NCBI GenBank assembly: GCA_965242975.1
Contig: CBDETS010000002.1
Span: 372,001-436,000 of the forward strand
Direction: 5' to 3'
DNA length: 64,000 nucleotides
Origin: JAPPHA01 sp965242975
GTDB taxonomy: Bacteria > Pseudomonadota > Alphaproteobacteria > Rhodobacterales > Rhodobacteraceae
In this document: one piece after another, positions 16,649 to 25,688 of the stretch
How positions within the stretch are numbered: the first letter of the stretch is position 1
Layout: each line of letters begins with the position of its first letter
The notes under the pieces: model-generated
Databases searched by the model: none
Told to the model about the DNA's origin: nothing
Seen by the model: only the letters and a program-made list of their open reading frames with translations
Program-made: the position numbers and the translations under genes

Positions 16649-17456
16649 GGCATTGCCAAATTGATGTGGGGAGCTTGATGGCGTAAGGATCTGCAATGAA
16701 AATACCATCCAGCATGCCAGGCCTGAAGGGGTTTCGTTTTCCACGCGAGGTGATCGCGTATGCGGTTTGGGCGTATCACCGATTTGCTCTGAGTACAGCG
16801 GATGTTGAAGATTTGCTTGCCGAACGCGGCGTGATCGTCAGCCGGGAGACAGTTCGGCTGTGGGTGAACCGCTTTGGTCGCCACTTTGCGGGATGCATCA
16901 AACGCGATCGTCCCCGCCCAAACGACAAGTGGCACCTTGATGAAGTGGTTATCACCATCGCGGGAGAGCGTTTCTGGCTGTGGCGTGCGGTAGACGCCGA
17001 TGGAGATACTCTTGATATTCTCGTCCAGAGGCACCGGAATGCTAAGGCTGCCAGGCGGTTTTTACACCGCTTGATCAACGTATATGGCGACCCGCGGGTT
17101 GTCGTGTCGGATAAGTTGCGCAGCTACATAAAACCGATCAAAAGCTTGGCCCCAACCGCGGAGCACCGGGCCCACAAGGGGCTGAACAATCGTGCAGAAG
17201 GGTCGCATCGACCGACACGAAAACGAGAGAAGGTCATGGGCCGGTTCAAGTCACCGGCGCAAGCTCAGAGGTTCCTGGCAGCTCATGACCAAATCAATAC
17301 AGTCTTCCGTCCCCGCCGCTATCGCATGCACGCCAACCACTACCGACAATCAAGAGCAGACGCCTTCGATCTGTGGCGCCTCTACGCCCTCGAAATGACC
17401 GCATGACCAAGCATCGCCAGAAAACTACAAATTCAGCAAATTAACTTGGCGATGCC
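16649..17456 (+). mobile_element. IS6-family element, copy 1
   Basis: 808 bp between GGCATTGCCAA and TTGGCGATGCC. It joins the truncated recombinase (left) to a truncated lipoprotein gene (right). No 8-bp target duplication flanks it, so it marks a rearrangement rather than a simple insertion. Same length as copies 2 (26028-26835) and 3 (57968-58775). Confidence 0.95.
16696..17406 (+). CDS. IS6-family transposase
   Basis: 236 residues of IS26/IS6-type DDE transposase: WHLDEVVITIAGERFWLWRAVD (first Asp), VVVSDKLRSY (second Asp) and the glutamate-bearing C-terminal part NNRAEGSHRPTRKRE. Members move by replicative cointegration and cause deletions next to themselves. The same protein is encoded at 58015, and at 26075 with a Leu to Val change. 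Confidence 0.95.
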   Translation: MKIPSSMPGLKGFRFPREVIAYAVWAYHRFALSTADVEDLLAERGVIVSRETVRLWVNRFGRHFAGCIKRDRPRPNDKWHLDEVVITIAGERFWLWRAVDADGDTLDILVQRHRNAKAARRFLHRLINVYGDPRVVVSDKLRSYIKPIKSLAPTAEHRAHKGLNNRAEGSHRPTRKREKVMGRFKSPAQAQRFLAAHDQINTVFRPRRYRMHANHYRQSRADAFDLWRLYALEMTA

Positions 17457-17596
17457 CCGTCCGGAGCCTCCAGCGATCCAATGAACTCCAGCATTCCGGC
17501 GGTGCGGGGATCGATCCGTGTGAATCGGGTCTCCGCACAGGCGGGCAGGGCAAGGCAGAAAAGAGCGGCGCAAGCCGTGCGAAGAGACCGGTGCAA
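17457..17596 (-). pseudogene. Lipoprotein gene, N-terminal fragment
   Basis: A TTG start (17596) behind GGAGGA encodes about 46 codons with a positively charged start, a hydrophobic stretch (ACAALFCLA) and a lipobox-like LPAC, then AETRFTRIDPRTAG. It is cut by the IS6 right end at 17456. The mature protein cannot be identified. Inferred to be an exported lipoprotein. Confidence 0.45.
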
Positions 17597-17884
17597 TCGG
17601 GGTAATCCTCCGTCCTTGTGTCGGTCAAGGTGGCGGTCTGCGCGGTGTTCTGGATTGAATCGCGAATTCAGCCTGTATGACGTTGAATGTCGGGTTGCGT
17701 CAACTCCTCCCTTGCGGGAACGGACGCCAATCAGTTGGTGCAGCGTGTTCACTACGCGCGCGCCGGTCGACATCAAGAACCGTTCCCGATCCGCCCATGG
17801 TGCGGAACCGCCCGTTTGCGATCCGGGCCCGATGCCCCGCAGGATGTGCGGCATCTTGCGTAACAGATGAATGGAGCGAAAGAC

Positions 17885-18391
17885 ATGACGCAGCCTGTAC
17901 CGGCCCCGGTTCTGGATTTCTTTGCCCGGTTCGTTGCGAACCCGGACGCGAAGGGGTTGGGCAGGTTCTGCATGGAGTTGCTGAATCTCGAAGTCGGTCG
18001 GGCGGAGTACAGCATACTGTCCGACCCGCATGCCGTGGCGGTGGGCGACGGTCTCGGGGACTACAAACCGGCGATCAAGCAAGCTCAACGCGCCCTGAAT
18101 CTCGCCCGGATGCACAATAGTCTCAACGCCGTGCAGTTCGAATTGCGATATTACTGGCTCACGCTTCTGGGCCATCGGCTTGCTGTGGAGCGCAATCTTC
18201 CCGCCGGAGGCCGCAGGGCGCTCCGTCATGTCGCGGCCATGCGGCTCGACCTGCCGCTGAAAGAAACGGAAGCTTGGTCCGATGACTGGTTGTTCAGGCG
18301 GTACACGCAGACGGTGCTGCGGGACGAATGGGACTATCCCGGCATTCAGTTTCGCTCTCCGGGAAGCGCTTGGCCACCCGAGGGCAAATGA
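17885..18391 (+). CDS. Hypothetical protein, 168 residues
   Basis: I do not recognise this protein. The sequence (MTQPVPAPVLDFFARFVANP... to SPGSAWPPEGK) is balanced and looks like a soluble, mostly helical protein with an aromatic C-terminal part (WLFRRYTQTVLRDEWDYPGIQF). The start is chosen at 17885 because GGAG lies 9 bases upstream; an ATG at 17867 is also in frame. A longer minus-strand frame over the same DNA has the Arg/His/Pro-rich look of a shadow. It stands between an IS6 and an IS5 copy, so its original context is lost. Confidence 0.55.
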   Translation: MTQPVPAPVLDFFARFVANPDAKGLGRFCMELLNLEVGRAEYSILSDPHAVAVGDGLGDYKPAIKQAQRALNLARMHNSLNAVQFELRYYWLTLLGHRLAVERNLPAGGRRALRHVAAMRLDLPLKETEAWSDDWLFRRYTQTVLRDEWDYPGIQFRSPGSAWPPEGK

Positions 18392-18513
18392 GCCCCGCAA
18401 GCTCACTTTGGCGGCGGAGGTGGGGTGCATATCTTGCGCCGCAACCGATTGCCGTACCGCCGCGCCGCGCTTGCATGGCGCGATAGGTTTCCAGATGTTT
18501 TCGGGTCATGCGC
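18392..18513. other. Short remnant before IS5 copy A
   Basis: About 120 bp. A plus-strand frame (HILRRNRLPYRRAALAWRDRFPD) runs into the IS5 left end and may be the start of a truncated gene. No confident assignment. Confidence 0.3.
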
Positions 18514-18567
18514 GGCTCTGTTGCACAAATCGTGGTGTGAACGGACTTCCCCTTTCCCCGGACGGAC

Positions 18568-19541
18568 TTATCCTACGGGCTCAGTGACGGGTATGCCAAG
18601 AGCTGTGTAGCGGTTGAGCACTGCTATCCGGATCTGGAGCTCAGCCAGCTGCCGGTCGAAGTCTCGAGCCATGAGGCCTTGGCCAAGCAGTTTGACGCAG
18701 TTTATCTTTGTCTCTGCGCGGCTCCGGCGGTGATATCTGGTCAACTTTCGCCACAAAGCACGCCCGAGATATTTGCAGGCTCTTATGGCTTCGTTTCGCG
18801 CGATAGCGCCCGCCGTGGTTGGTTTCCAAGGTTGGGCATTTTTGCGCGGAGGTATGATGGCCGCGGCTCCCCGAGCGGCAATCACATTGTGACATCTTCG
18901 CGTGTCATAAGCCCCATCAGCGGTGACGGTGGCGATCTCCTGGTCGGGTGGGATTTGTTCCAGCAGGTCAGGCAGCATGGGTGCATCGCCGACATTGCTT
19001 GTCGTGACGCCGCCCGCGCGGACCTTCAGTGTTTCCTCGTCCATACCGAGGTGAAGCTTGCGCCACAGGCGTTTCTTGCTCCCGCCATGCTTGCGCGCAT
19101 TCCACTCCCCTTCGCCCTCCACTGCCCGGCAGGCGCATCCGCAGGATGCTGCCGAGAGGGGGCTTTGATCCCTGTCGCGTCGATCAACAGGTGCAACGGC
19201 CCCGTTCCGCCACGGTAAGGGATGGAGACATTCAACGTCTTCTGGCGGCGGCACAAAGTGCTGAAGTCCGGGACTTTCCAGTCGAGCCCAGCCAGTCGCA
19301 ACAGGCTTTCGACGAACCCCGTCGTCTGCCGAAGGGGCATACCGAAAAGCACCTTCATCGTCAGGCAAACTTGGATTGCTGCGGCGCTGAACTCGGGCTG
19401 ACGACCGCGCCTACCCGTCGGAGCCGCGTGCCAGGGCATCTCGGGATCAAACCAGATTGAAAGAGAACCGCGCCGCTTCAGCGCCGTGTTGTACGAAGGC
19501 CAGTTCCTGGTCTTGTACTTCGTAGGGGACCAACTGCTCAT
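18568..19541 (-). pseudogene. IS903-like transposase, broken by a 41-bp palindromic insertion
   Basis: N-terminal frame MSSWSPTKYKTRNWPSYN... to LLIDATGIK, then the C-terminal frame VEGEGEWNARKHGG ... LNRYTALGIPVTEPVG in another phase. The break is a 41-bp extra segment at 19122-19162 able to form a long hairpin; deleting it joins the two frames as in normal family members. The same insertion is in the copy at 29.8-36.8 kb. Confidence 0.85.
19122..19162. repeat. 41-bp palindromic insertion in IS903-like transposase (copy A)
   Basis: The segment contains CGGCAG, GCATCC, the spacer GCA, then GGATGC and TGCCG, pairing as a long imperfect hairpin, similar in style to REP/BIME-type elements. It shifts the transposase frame. 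The identical segment occurs at 30428-30468 in the other copy. Confidence 0.7.
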
Positions 19542-20397
19542 GACAGCCAGCTAGTGTTCCCCACCTGACGTAGGATTCCGATCTGCGGCTTTGTGTGTCA
19601 CTGTTGTGTCATGAGACGCGATGACATTTGCCTTTATCTGTGCCCCGACGACCGAGCCGAATTGCAAGCCCTTGTTGCCAACCGTAACACCCCGCGCAAG
19701 CTGGTCTGGCGTGCCGAGATTGTGCTGGCGACGGCGGACGGGCACGGCACCTTCGAGATCATGCGGCGTTCGAAGACGTCGAAGCCCACGGTTTGGCGCT
19801 GGCAGGCGCGCTATCTCGATGAGGGTGTGGAGGGGCTCAAGCGCGACAAGACCCGGCCCTCGCGGGTGCCGCCCCTGCCACGGGAGATACGCCTGAAAGT
19901 GATCGCCAAGACGGTGCGGGAGAGCCCGCCGAATGCGACCCACTGGAGCCGTTCGACCATGGCTGCGGCGGTGGGGATTTCGCCGTCGAGCGTCGGGCGC
20001 ATCTGGGCCGAGGCCGGTCTGAAACCGCACCTGACGAAGGGCTTCAAGGTGTCCAACGACCCGATGTTCGAAGAAAAAGTCACCGACATCGTCGGGCTTT
20101 ACCTCGATCCGCCGGAGCGGGCGGTGGTGCTGTGCGTGGATGAGAAGTCGCAGATACAGGCGCTGGACCGGACCCAGCCGGGATTGCCGCTCAAGAAAGG
20201 CCGGGCCGCGACGATGACCCATGATTACAAGCGCCACGGCACGACCACGCTGTTCGCCGCGCTCGACGTCAAATCCGGTGTGGTCATTGGCGAGTGCCTG
20301 CCGCGCCACAGGGCCAAGGAGTTCCTGAAATTCCTGCGCCGCATCGACCGCGCAGTCCTCAAGCCTCGCGACGTCCATATCGTGCTCGACAACTACG

Positions 20398-20561
20398 TGT
20401 TGTGACCTGCAATCATAACTGGCTCGGCCTGCAATCATCGCGATTTTCGGCCCGAATTAGCTGCGTCTATCTGTGGGGTAAAACCCGAATTATTTGCGAA
20501 TGAACCGGGATTATTTGCAACCAGCCTGCAATCATCCGCTCCGACCCGGATTATTTGCGAA
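20398..20561 (+). repeat. Left terminal inverted repeat, about 164 bp
   Basis: Matches the complement of 25689-25851 with one visible mismatch (CTATCTGTGG against CTATCCGTGG). It contains CCTGCAATCAT three times and ATTATTTGC three times, spaced as an array of probable transposase binding sites. Confidence 0.93.
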
Positions 20562-20576
20562 TAGGCTTGGAGTCAG

Positions 20577-21305
20577 TCAAATACCCAAGCAACACTTTTT
20601 GTATTTCTTTCCTGAGCCACATGGACAAGGCTCGTTTCTGCCAACTTTCGAGCCTCTGTCCGCGACTATCCCGCGCAGTTTATTGTATCGTTCCCTTTCC
20701 TCTTCGAACTCGTCGTAGATTTTCTTGACACCAATCGTGGCGAAAGCGCTCAATTCACGTCTGGCTTCGTTAGGCAGAGGTTTGTCGAATGGTCTCATTT
20801 CAGGGTCGGGATCGTGTTCGCTGGCGAGCACAAAGATTGGAAAGAGATAGCTGTCTTCGGCTTCGTCCGGGTCCAGATCAAAAAAATGGTCCCAGTCTTC
20901 GGGGCGCAAGCGCGTTCCCGAAAGAAAGCCCTTGGCCCAGTCTTCTGCGAATATTTCTTCACGGTCATCTTCAAAAATAGCCGGAAAATAGAACACGGGT
21001 TCTCCACGCTCCATCTTCCCAAAATCCCTGATCCCCTTGAGGACGAAATTATAATGTCTTGAAACCAGTTCGAGGAACTGATTGGCTTCTTCAATATCTC
21101 GGAATTTCAGGTCGTCAGCTTCGGTTTCGCCCTGCTGCAGGATTGGCAGATATTCGCCCGGCATGATCATGTCGGGTGAGCAGACAATGGCTGCCAGAAA
21201 CCCGTCGAGGGCGGAAAATGACGGAACTTCTCCACCCTTTACGCGCTGTAGAAAGCGGTCCAGATCATCTTGTTCAGCATCACTCAACGGTTTGTTGAAT
21301 TTCAT
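20577..21305 (-). CDS. UPF0149 (YecA/YgfB-type) protein with C-terminal SEC-C zinc motif
   Basis: 242 residues. The N-terminal about 190 residues have the UPF0149 look (LSDAEQDDLDRFLQ, SALDGFLAAIVCSPDMIMPGEYLP, FLSGTRLRPEDWDHFF). Residues about 222-239 are the SEC-C zinc-binding motif GRNEPCPCGSGKKYKKCC, as in SecA tails. Its ATG overlaps the TGA of the TniB-like gene (ATGA), so it is translated with the transposition genes. In Tn5053-type elements this slot holds tniQ. I infer cargo or a role in target or protein contact; the molecular function is unknown. Confidence 0.85.
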   Translation of the reverse strand: MKFNKPLSDAEQDDLDRFLQRVKGGEVPSFSALDGFLAAIVCSPDMIMPGEYLPILQQGETEADDLKFRDIEEANQFLELVSRHYNFVLKGIRDFGKMERGEPVFYFPAIFEDDREEIFAEDWAKGFLSGTRLRPEDWDHFFDLDPDEAEDSYLFPIFVLASEHDPDPEMRPFDKPLPNEARRELSAFATIGVKKIYDEFEEERERYNKLRGIVADRGSKVGRNEPCPCGSGKKYKKCCLGI

Positions 21306-22282
21306 ATTGGCAATCCCGCTCTGCGCATAAGTGTAGAAAGTTCGTCTGTCCTGTCGGTGTCCAGTTGCCCTTTGAGAAAACGGCGAATTTCGGGCAGGCG
21401 GGCATCGGTGAGGTCGGCCAGGGCCTTGGGAGTGTAGCCCATCCTGGCCAGTTCGGCATCAAGATCGTCAAATCCGACCGAGATGGTTTCAACCACGATG
21501 TCGCGGGTGACCTGACTTGCGCCCATCCGGTACGCATCGGTGAACGCCCGGTTCAGATGTTCGGCGAACTGCAGCGGCGTGGACAACCGCTCCGCCAGAA
21601 ACTCCTGTGCGGCGTCTTCAAGGATATCGGACGGTTTGACGCCCTCTTCAAGGCATTGCCCCAGCAGCCAGTCCAGAAACGCGCGGCATTCATCCCCGAT
21701 GCTGCTGAACTCGAACTTCGTCGTCCGATGCCCGATTTCTTCCATGGTGGCGCGGCGAAGGTCGTTTTTCAGACGGGGATGGCCGACAAGGATCACGGAC
21801 AGAGTACCTCCTCCGGCGCTGATGACTTCCATCAGCCGTTTCAAACCATTCAATGTGCTGCTGTGAAGGTCGTGCGCTTCGTCGATAAAGAGGGCAATCG
21901 GTTTCTTTGCTTTGCGCACGGCCTCCTGAAGCAAGCGCTCTCGTCGTTCGGGCCGGGTCGGAACTTTCATATCCGGATCCCCAGAGATATCGAGAAAGAG
22001 GGCGGTAATCAGAGCAGACAACGCCACGCGGGGCTTGTCCACCGAAAGACTGCGGGCAACGATAACTTTCTTCTTTCTTGCCGCTGTGAGTTGATCCTGA
22101 AGATGGCTGATCATCAGGGTCTTGCCTACACCGACCGGGCCGGAAATGGCGATCAGGTTTCCAGCCATGATGGCAGCCGTCACATCTTCACGGAACTGGG
22201 CCAGACGTTCGGTTTCGTAATATCCGGCCTGGCTCCAGGGTCTTTCAATGCGGAAGTGCTTCATGACCTGACGGTTGAGCAT
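21302..22282 (-). CDS. TniB/ExeA-like AAA+ ATPase of the transposon
   Basis: 326 residues. Walker A ISGPVGVGKT at about 46-55, Walker B IALFIDEAHDLH, and a sensor stretch VILVGHPRLKNDL, as in TniB/TnsC/ExeA-type ATPases that select target DNA and activate the transposase. The C-terminal part (LADLTDARLPEIRRFLKG) may contact partners. The start at 22282 is behind GAAAGGG. It follows the transposase gene by 16 bp and overlaps the SEC-C gene. Confidence 0.9.
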   Translation of the reverse strand: MLNRQVMKHFRIERPWSQAGYYETERLAQFREDVTAAIMAGNLIAISGPVGVGKTLMISHLQDQLTAARKKKVIVARSLSVDKPRVALSALITALFLDISGDPDMKVPTRPERRERLLQEAVRKAKKPIALFIDEAHDLHSSTLNGLKRLMEVISAGGGTLSVILVGHPRLKNDLRRATMEEIGHRTTKFEFSSIGDECRAFLDWLLGQCLEEGVKPSDILEDAAQEFLAERLSTPLQFAEHLNRAFTDAYRMGASQVTRDIVVETISVGFDDLDAELARMGYTPKALADLTDARLPEIRRFLKGQLDTDRTDELSTLMRRAGLPI

Positions 22283-22298
22283 ATGACAACCCTTTCGA

Positions 22299-23936
22299 TT
22301 ATTGCTGTTTCCCGCGCCGAAAGCGGTGTTTGATTGCGGCTTCGATCTCGGTCCTGTTCAATGTCCGGCCAAGCAATTCCCCAATGAAGGTGCGGTCCTC
22401 TTGCGACACCTCTGCCAATGGCCGGTCCAGCAGATAGGAAATCGCTCTGCGCGCACTCAACTCGCTCTCGTAAGCGATCTGTCCCCATGGGTCGGGATCG
22501 CTGAATTTGACCTTCGGCAATGGTAGAATTTCAGCCTGATCCGCCTTCAAATCCAACCCGGAGACAGCAGCACGCGGCAAGCTGATCTGCTCCGCCAGTT
22601 TGGCCACCGCTTCAGCACGCTTTTCGCGAGGCGAAGCTTTGCGCTTGCGATACCGGTGCAACGGAATTGGGCCACCGCAGGGGCGATAAGGACCAAAACG
22701 CTTGTCCGCCCACTCCACGAACAACTCGTGATCAAACAGACCCCACCACAGCAGAACCTCTTCGCCAGCCAGCTCGCCATCGACTTCATAAAATGTCCCA
22801 TCAATCGACACACGCGCATCGGCGGCCACTTTGCGACGCTCTGGTTCACGCGCAAACGCGCAGAAACGCTCCCACGAACACATCTCGCGAAAACCCGTCT
22901 CTGGAAGGTTGGCAACCCAGTCTTCGATCCTGCTATGCGGTTCTCGCCTGTGGGGTTTGTCGTTGTATTTGTTGATGAAGTTTCTCAGCCAGAGATTGGC
23001 TTCCGCCTCGGTTTCCGGCACGTGGAAATGATAAAGCGTCTCATGGGCTTCCTTGACGCTTCGGAAGGGGCGTTCCACCTTGCCCTTTGATCGTGCCGTG
23101 ACACGGTTCCCATCCGATCCGGCGGGCATATGCGTCTTCCACTCAACCCCAAGCCGTTCCATCACGGTCTGGAACACCAGGCTTTTTGCGACGGGGCCGT
23201 TGTCTAGATAGATCATCTCGGGGATACCCTGGAACTCGGTATCCTCTTTGGGGGCCATGGCGTTGAACAGGAAGCGCAACGCACTCTCTGCATCCTCGCC
23301 ATAGACACAGCGGTATTCCTGATAGGATGTACCGGATCGATCATCCACCACGCTGTACAGATTCAGTGTGGGTTGGCCACGCTTCGGATCCACCCAAACC
23401 GGCTGCGCAATATGCTTCAAATCCGATGGGCTGATATCGAATTGCCAGCAGGCGTTGGAAGAGCGCGCTTCAAACCGGGCGGCCGGCGCAGCGCGCGTCA
23501 TGCGGGGTTGATCAAACCCCCAATTCCGCAACCATTGGTTCACAGTCGAACGTTTCAACAGGCCTTTCGGAGGCTGCACATAACCGGTCGGTGTCTGGAC
23601 GCCGTGATCTTCCATAATCTCAATAGCCCGATTGGTTGAAAGATGTCGCCCCTTCCTGTTACTCGTGCGTATCTTCAGGGCAGCGATGATCTCACAATAA
23701 TGCACCAGATCCCGTTCCGGAATGCCGCGCGGTTTCCCCCGATCAGCCCGCCTCAGCCCTTTTGGCTGGTGCAGGGATTTCAGCGCACGATACACTGTAG
23801 AGGAACTGACACCGAACAATGCTGCGATGCGGCCAACTTCCTCCCGTCGCGCAGCCGAACGGGACGGCAATCCAGCCAGCCGGGCTCTCAGCGCAAGCAA
23901 CGTCTCGGCCGGAATGCGGAGACCTTTATTTGCCAT
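22299..23936 (-). CDS. TniA/TnsB-like DDE transposase of the transposon
   Basis: About 545 residues. N-terminal helix-turn-helix (VGRIAALFGVSSSTVYRALKS), rve-type integrase core with ACWQFDIS (Asp), MIYLDNGPVAKS (Asp) and GKVERPFRSVKEAHE (Glu), then a Mu-transposase C-terminal-like beta-barrel (RVSIDGTFYEVDGELAGEEV) and a charged tail. The start is placed at MANKGLRIP (23936), overlapping the resolvase stop by 11 bases. It should bind the repeated motifs in the terminal repeats. Confidence 0.9.
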   Translation of the reverse strand: MANKGLRIPAETLLALRARLAGLPSRSAARREEVGRIAALFGVSSSTVYRALKSLHQPKGLRRADRGKPRGIPERDLVHYCEIIAALKIRTSNRKGRHLSTNRAIEIMEDHGVQTPTGYVQPPKGLLKRSTVNQWLRNWGFDQPRMTRAAPAARFEARSSNACWQFDISPSDLKHIAQPVWVDPKRGQPTLNLYSVVDDRSGTSYQEYRCVYGEDAESALRFLFNAMAPKEDTEFQGIPEMIYLDNGPVAKSLVFQTVMERLGVEWKTHMPAGSDGNRVTARSKGKVERPFRSVKEAHETLYHFHVPETEAEANLWLRNFINKYNDKPHRREPHSRIEDWVANLPETGFREMCSWERFCAFAREPERRKVAADARVSIDGTFYEVDGELAGEEVLLWWGLFDHELFVEWADKRFGPYRPCGGPIPLHRYRKRKASPREKRAEAVAKLAEQISLPRAAVSGLDLKADQAEILPLPKVKFSDPDPWGQIAYESELSARRAISYLLDRPLAEVSQEDRTFIGELLGRTLNRTEIEAAIKHRFRRGKQQ

Positions 23937-24489
23937 CAGAAAACTCGTCGACATAGGCATAGAGCGTCGCCCGTGAAATGCCCATCAGGTTGCAAATCTC
24001 CGGTATGGTATGTTTGCGCGCATTATAAAGCTCAACGGCATGGGCGCGCCTCTTGTAATCCAGAACTTTCTTGCGGCCGCCTTTGCGACCGCGGGCTCGC
24101 GCGGCCTTCAAACCCGCTTGGGTACGCTCTCGGATCAAATCGCGCTCGAACTCGGCCAGAGCTCCGAACAGATTGAATATCAATTGACCGCTGCTCGACG
24201 TGGTGTCGATGGATTCATGCAGACTCTTCAAGCCAACACCCATCTCTTTCAACTCTTCCGCGCGCGCTATCAAATCCTTCAATGACCGGCCCAACCGGTC
24301 CAACCGCCATATGACCAGCGTGTCCCCATCACGTAATTGCTCAAGAGCTTTATCAAGGCCAGGGCGCGTCGCCTTGGCACCGCTTACCTTGTCATCAAAA
24401 ATCCGTTCGCATCCTGCCGCCCGAAGAGCGTCATGCTGCGATGCAAGACTCTGATCCTCTGTAGATACACGTGCGTAACCGATTTGCAT
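23926..24489 (-). CDS. Transposon serine resolvase (TnpR/TniR-like)
   Basis: 187 residues with the small serine recombinase layout: YARVSTEDQSL (Ser9), ASQHDALRAAGCERIF, WRLDRLGRSLKDL, GQLIFNLFGALAEFERDLIRERT and a C-terminal helix-turn-helix (TIPEICNLMGISRATLYAYV). It resolves the cointegrates made by replicative transposition. First gene of the transposon operon; the res site is expected in the next 150 bp upstream (24490-24646), where I see A/T-rich DNA but did not define subsites. Confidence 0.95.
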   Translation of the reverse strand: MQIGYARVSTEDQSLASQHDALRAAGCERIFDDKVSGAKATRPGLDKALEQLRDGDTLVIWRLDRLGRSLKDLIARAEELKEMGVGLKSLHESIDTTSSSGQLIFNLFGALAEFERDLIRERTQAGLKAARARGRKGGRKKVLDYKRRAHAVELYNARKHTIPEICNLMGISRATLYAYVDEFSDGK

Positions 24490-24646
24490 TGAACCCCATC
24501 TAAAAACTCAACTTCGATACCAAAAGGCATACGGTGAATTCCAGACGGGGTAAACAGGTAAAATTATGCCGCAAAATCAATAGACCAAACAGAGATCAAG
24601 AGCCGTTTGCCAAACGCTCCTTTGCTGAACGCGCTTGTTCGCAAAT
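24490..24646. promoter_or_regulatory. Probable promoter and res region of the transposon
   Basis: 157 bp between the resolvase start and the IS1595, with no gene. Tn5053-type elements have res and the operon promoter here. The location is inferred from gene order. Confidence 0.4.
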
Positions 24647-25688
24647 AGGGCTTATGCACTTTGTTCAGCCCCTATCAACATCTTGTATGTCATTGGTTGC
24701 CTTTTTGTAACGAGATTGAGCAGTGTTTTTAACCCGGCGTGCCGATAGCGTCGTCGATTGAAGCGGAAGACAAATTCGTCCAAATACGACTGCAAATGCT
24801 TTGCTCTCAAACCATGGTAGACCCCAAGCGCCCAAGCCTTGAAGTTGGAGAAAACGCGATGGATCCAAGGCAGCACCAGATGCGCCAACTGATCTCCAAC
24901 GACGTTTCTGTCGTGGTCCATGTTGGGTGCGTTGTTATATGACGCCAGCCCGTCGGTCTTGATGCTGCTGCCTGTGGCAATTTCGGTGGCCACAAAATCG
25001 TGCAGGGTCTCAGATGTATAATCTGCAATCACGGCCAGGCGGAGGCGTCCGGGGTGCGTTTTGGCTCCTTGTCCTTTGATCTCCACTGCTCCGGCAATCA
25101 TGAGCTTTCCCTCGTGGCTTCTGCCCACACCGACTGGGCCATTTCCAGTCCGTTGGCGGATCGATGTTTCGTCGACTTCAACCAGTCCTGACAAAGGGTT
25201 ACGATCTGGATCGATCATGGCCGCACGCAATTTGCCAAGCAACAACCACGCGGTCCGATATGAGCCCAACCCGAGTTGTTTTTGCAACTGTACGGCCGAG
25301 AACCCGTTCGAATGCGTGGCCATAAGATACGCTGCCCAGAACCAAATAGTCAGAGGCAGATTGGAAGCGTGCATCAGCGTTCCGGCACGAATGGATGTTT
25401 GCCGCCTGCATCCTTTGCATTCATACGTCCACGACCTGCAACTCAAGGTCCAGCACTTGTCATGACCGCAACCGGGACACTCAAACCCGTTCGGCCAACG
25501 CAGATCGAATAGCCAGGACGCACAAGCCTCATCATCAGGAAAACGTTGCTGAAACTCAGGAAGCGATTTTGGGTAGTCAGTCATACGCGGCCCTCATAAT
25601 GTGTTCCCTTATTGTTCTTAGTTCTTACATCGGGAGGTCGCCAAAGTCACCTATATGATGTACCCTCTGAACAAAGTGCATAAGCCCT
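24647..25688 (-). mobile_element. IS1595-family element (ISXO2-like)
   Basis: 1042 bp with inverted repeats AGGGCTTATGCACTTTGTTC at both ends and the 8-bp duplication TCGCAAAT (24639-24646, 25689-25696), standard for IS1595. It inserted at the inner edge of the transposon's right terminal repeat. Confidence 0.95.
24652..25584 (-). CDS. IS1595-family transposase
   Basis: 310 residues. N-terminal zinc ribbon (FECPGCGHDKCW ... YECKGCRRQTS), then the ISXO2-like DDE domain: LVEVDETSIRQ (Asp), SIKTDGLASYNN (Asp) and a catalytic-region HRVFSNFKAWALGVYHGL. Its stop lies within 6 bases of the element end. Apparently intact. Confidence 0.93.
   Translation of the reverse strand: MTDYPKSLPEFQQRFPDDEACASWLFDLRWPNGFECPGCGHDKCWTLSCRSWTYECKGCRRQTSIRAGTLMHASNLPLTIWFWAAYLMATHSNGFSAVQLQKQLGLGSYRTAWLLLGKLRAAMIDPDRNPLSGLVEVDETSIRQRTGNGPVGVGRSHEGKLMIAGAVEIKGQGAKTHPGRLRLAVIADYTSETLHDFVATEIATGSSIKTDGLASYNNAPNMDHDRNVVGDQLAHLVLPWIHRVFSNFKAWALGVYHGLRAKHLQSYLDEFVFRFNRRRYRHAGLKTLLNLVTKRQPMTYKMLIGAEQSA

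Larger units (their letters stand above)
18514..19553 (-). mobile_element. IS5-family element (IS903-like), copy A, right end lost
   Basis: Left end GGCTCTGTTGCACAAATC (18514-18531). The right end, seen complete in the related copy ending at 36808, is missing here because the element stops at 19553, where an IS630 begins. Contains a transposase pseudogene. Confidence 0.88.

Noticed and set aside
17441..18430. 329-codon minus-strand frame
   Set aside because: Composition is typical of an antisense shadow; the plus-strand frame at 17885-18391 has a ribosome site and more natural composition. Only the short TTG-started lipoprotein-like end near 17457-17596 was kept.
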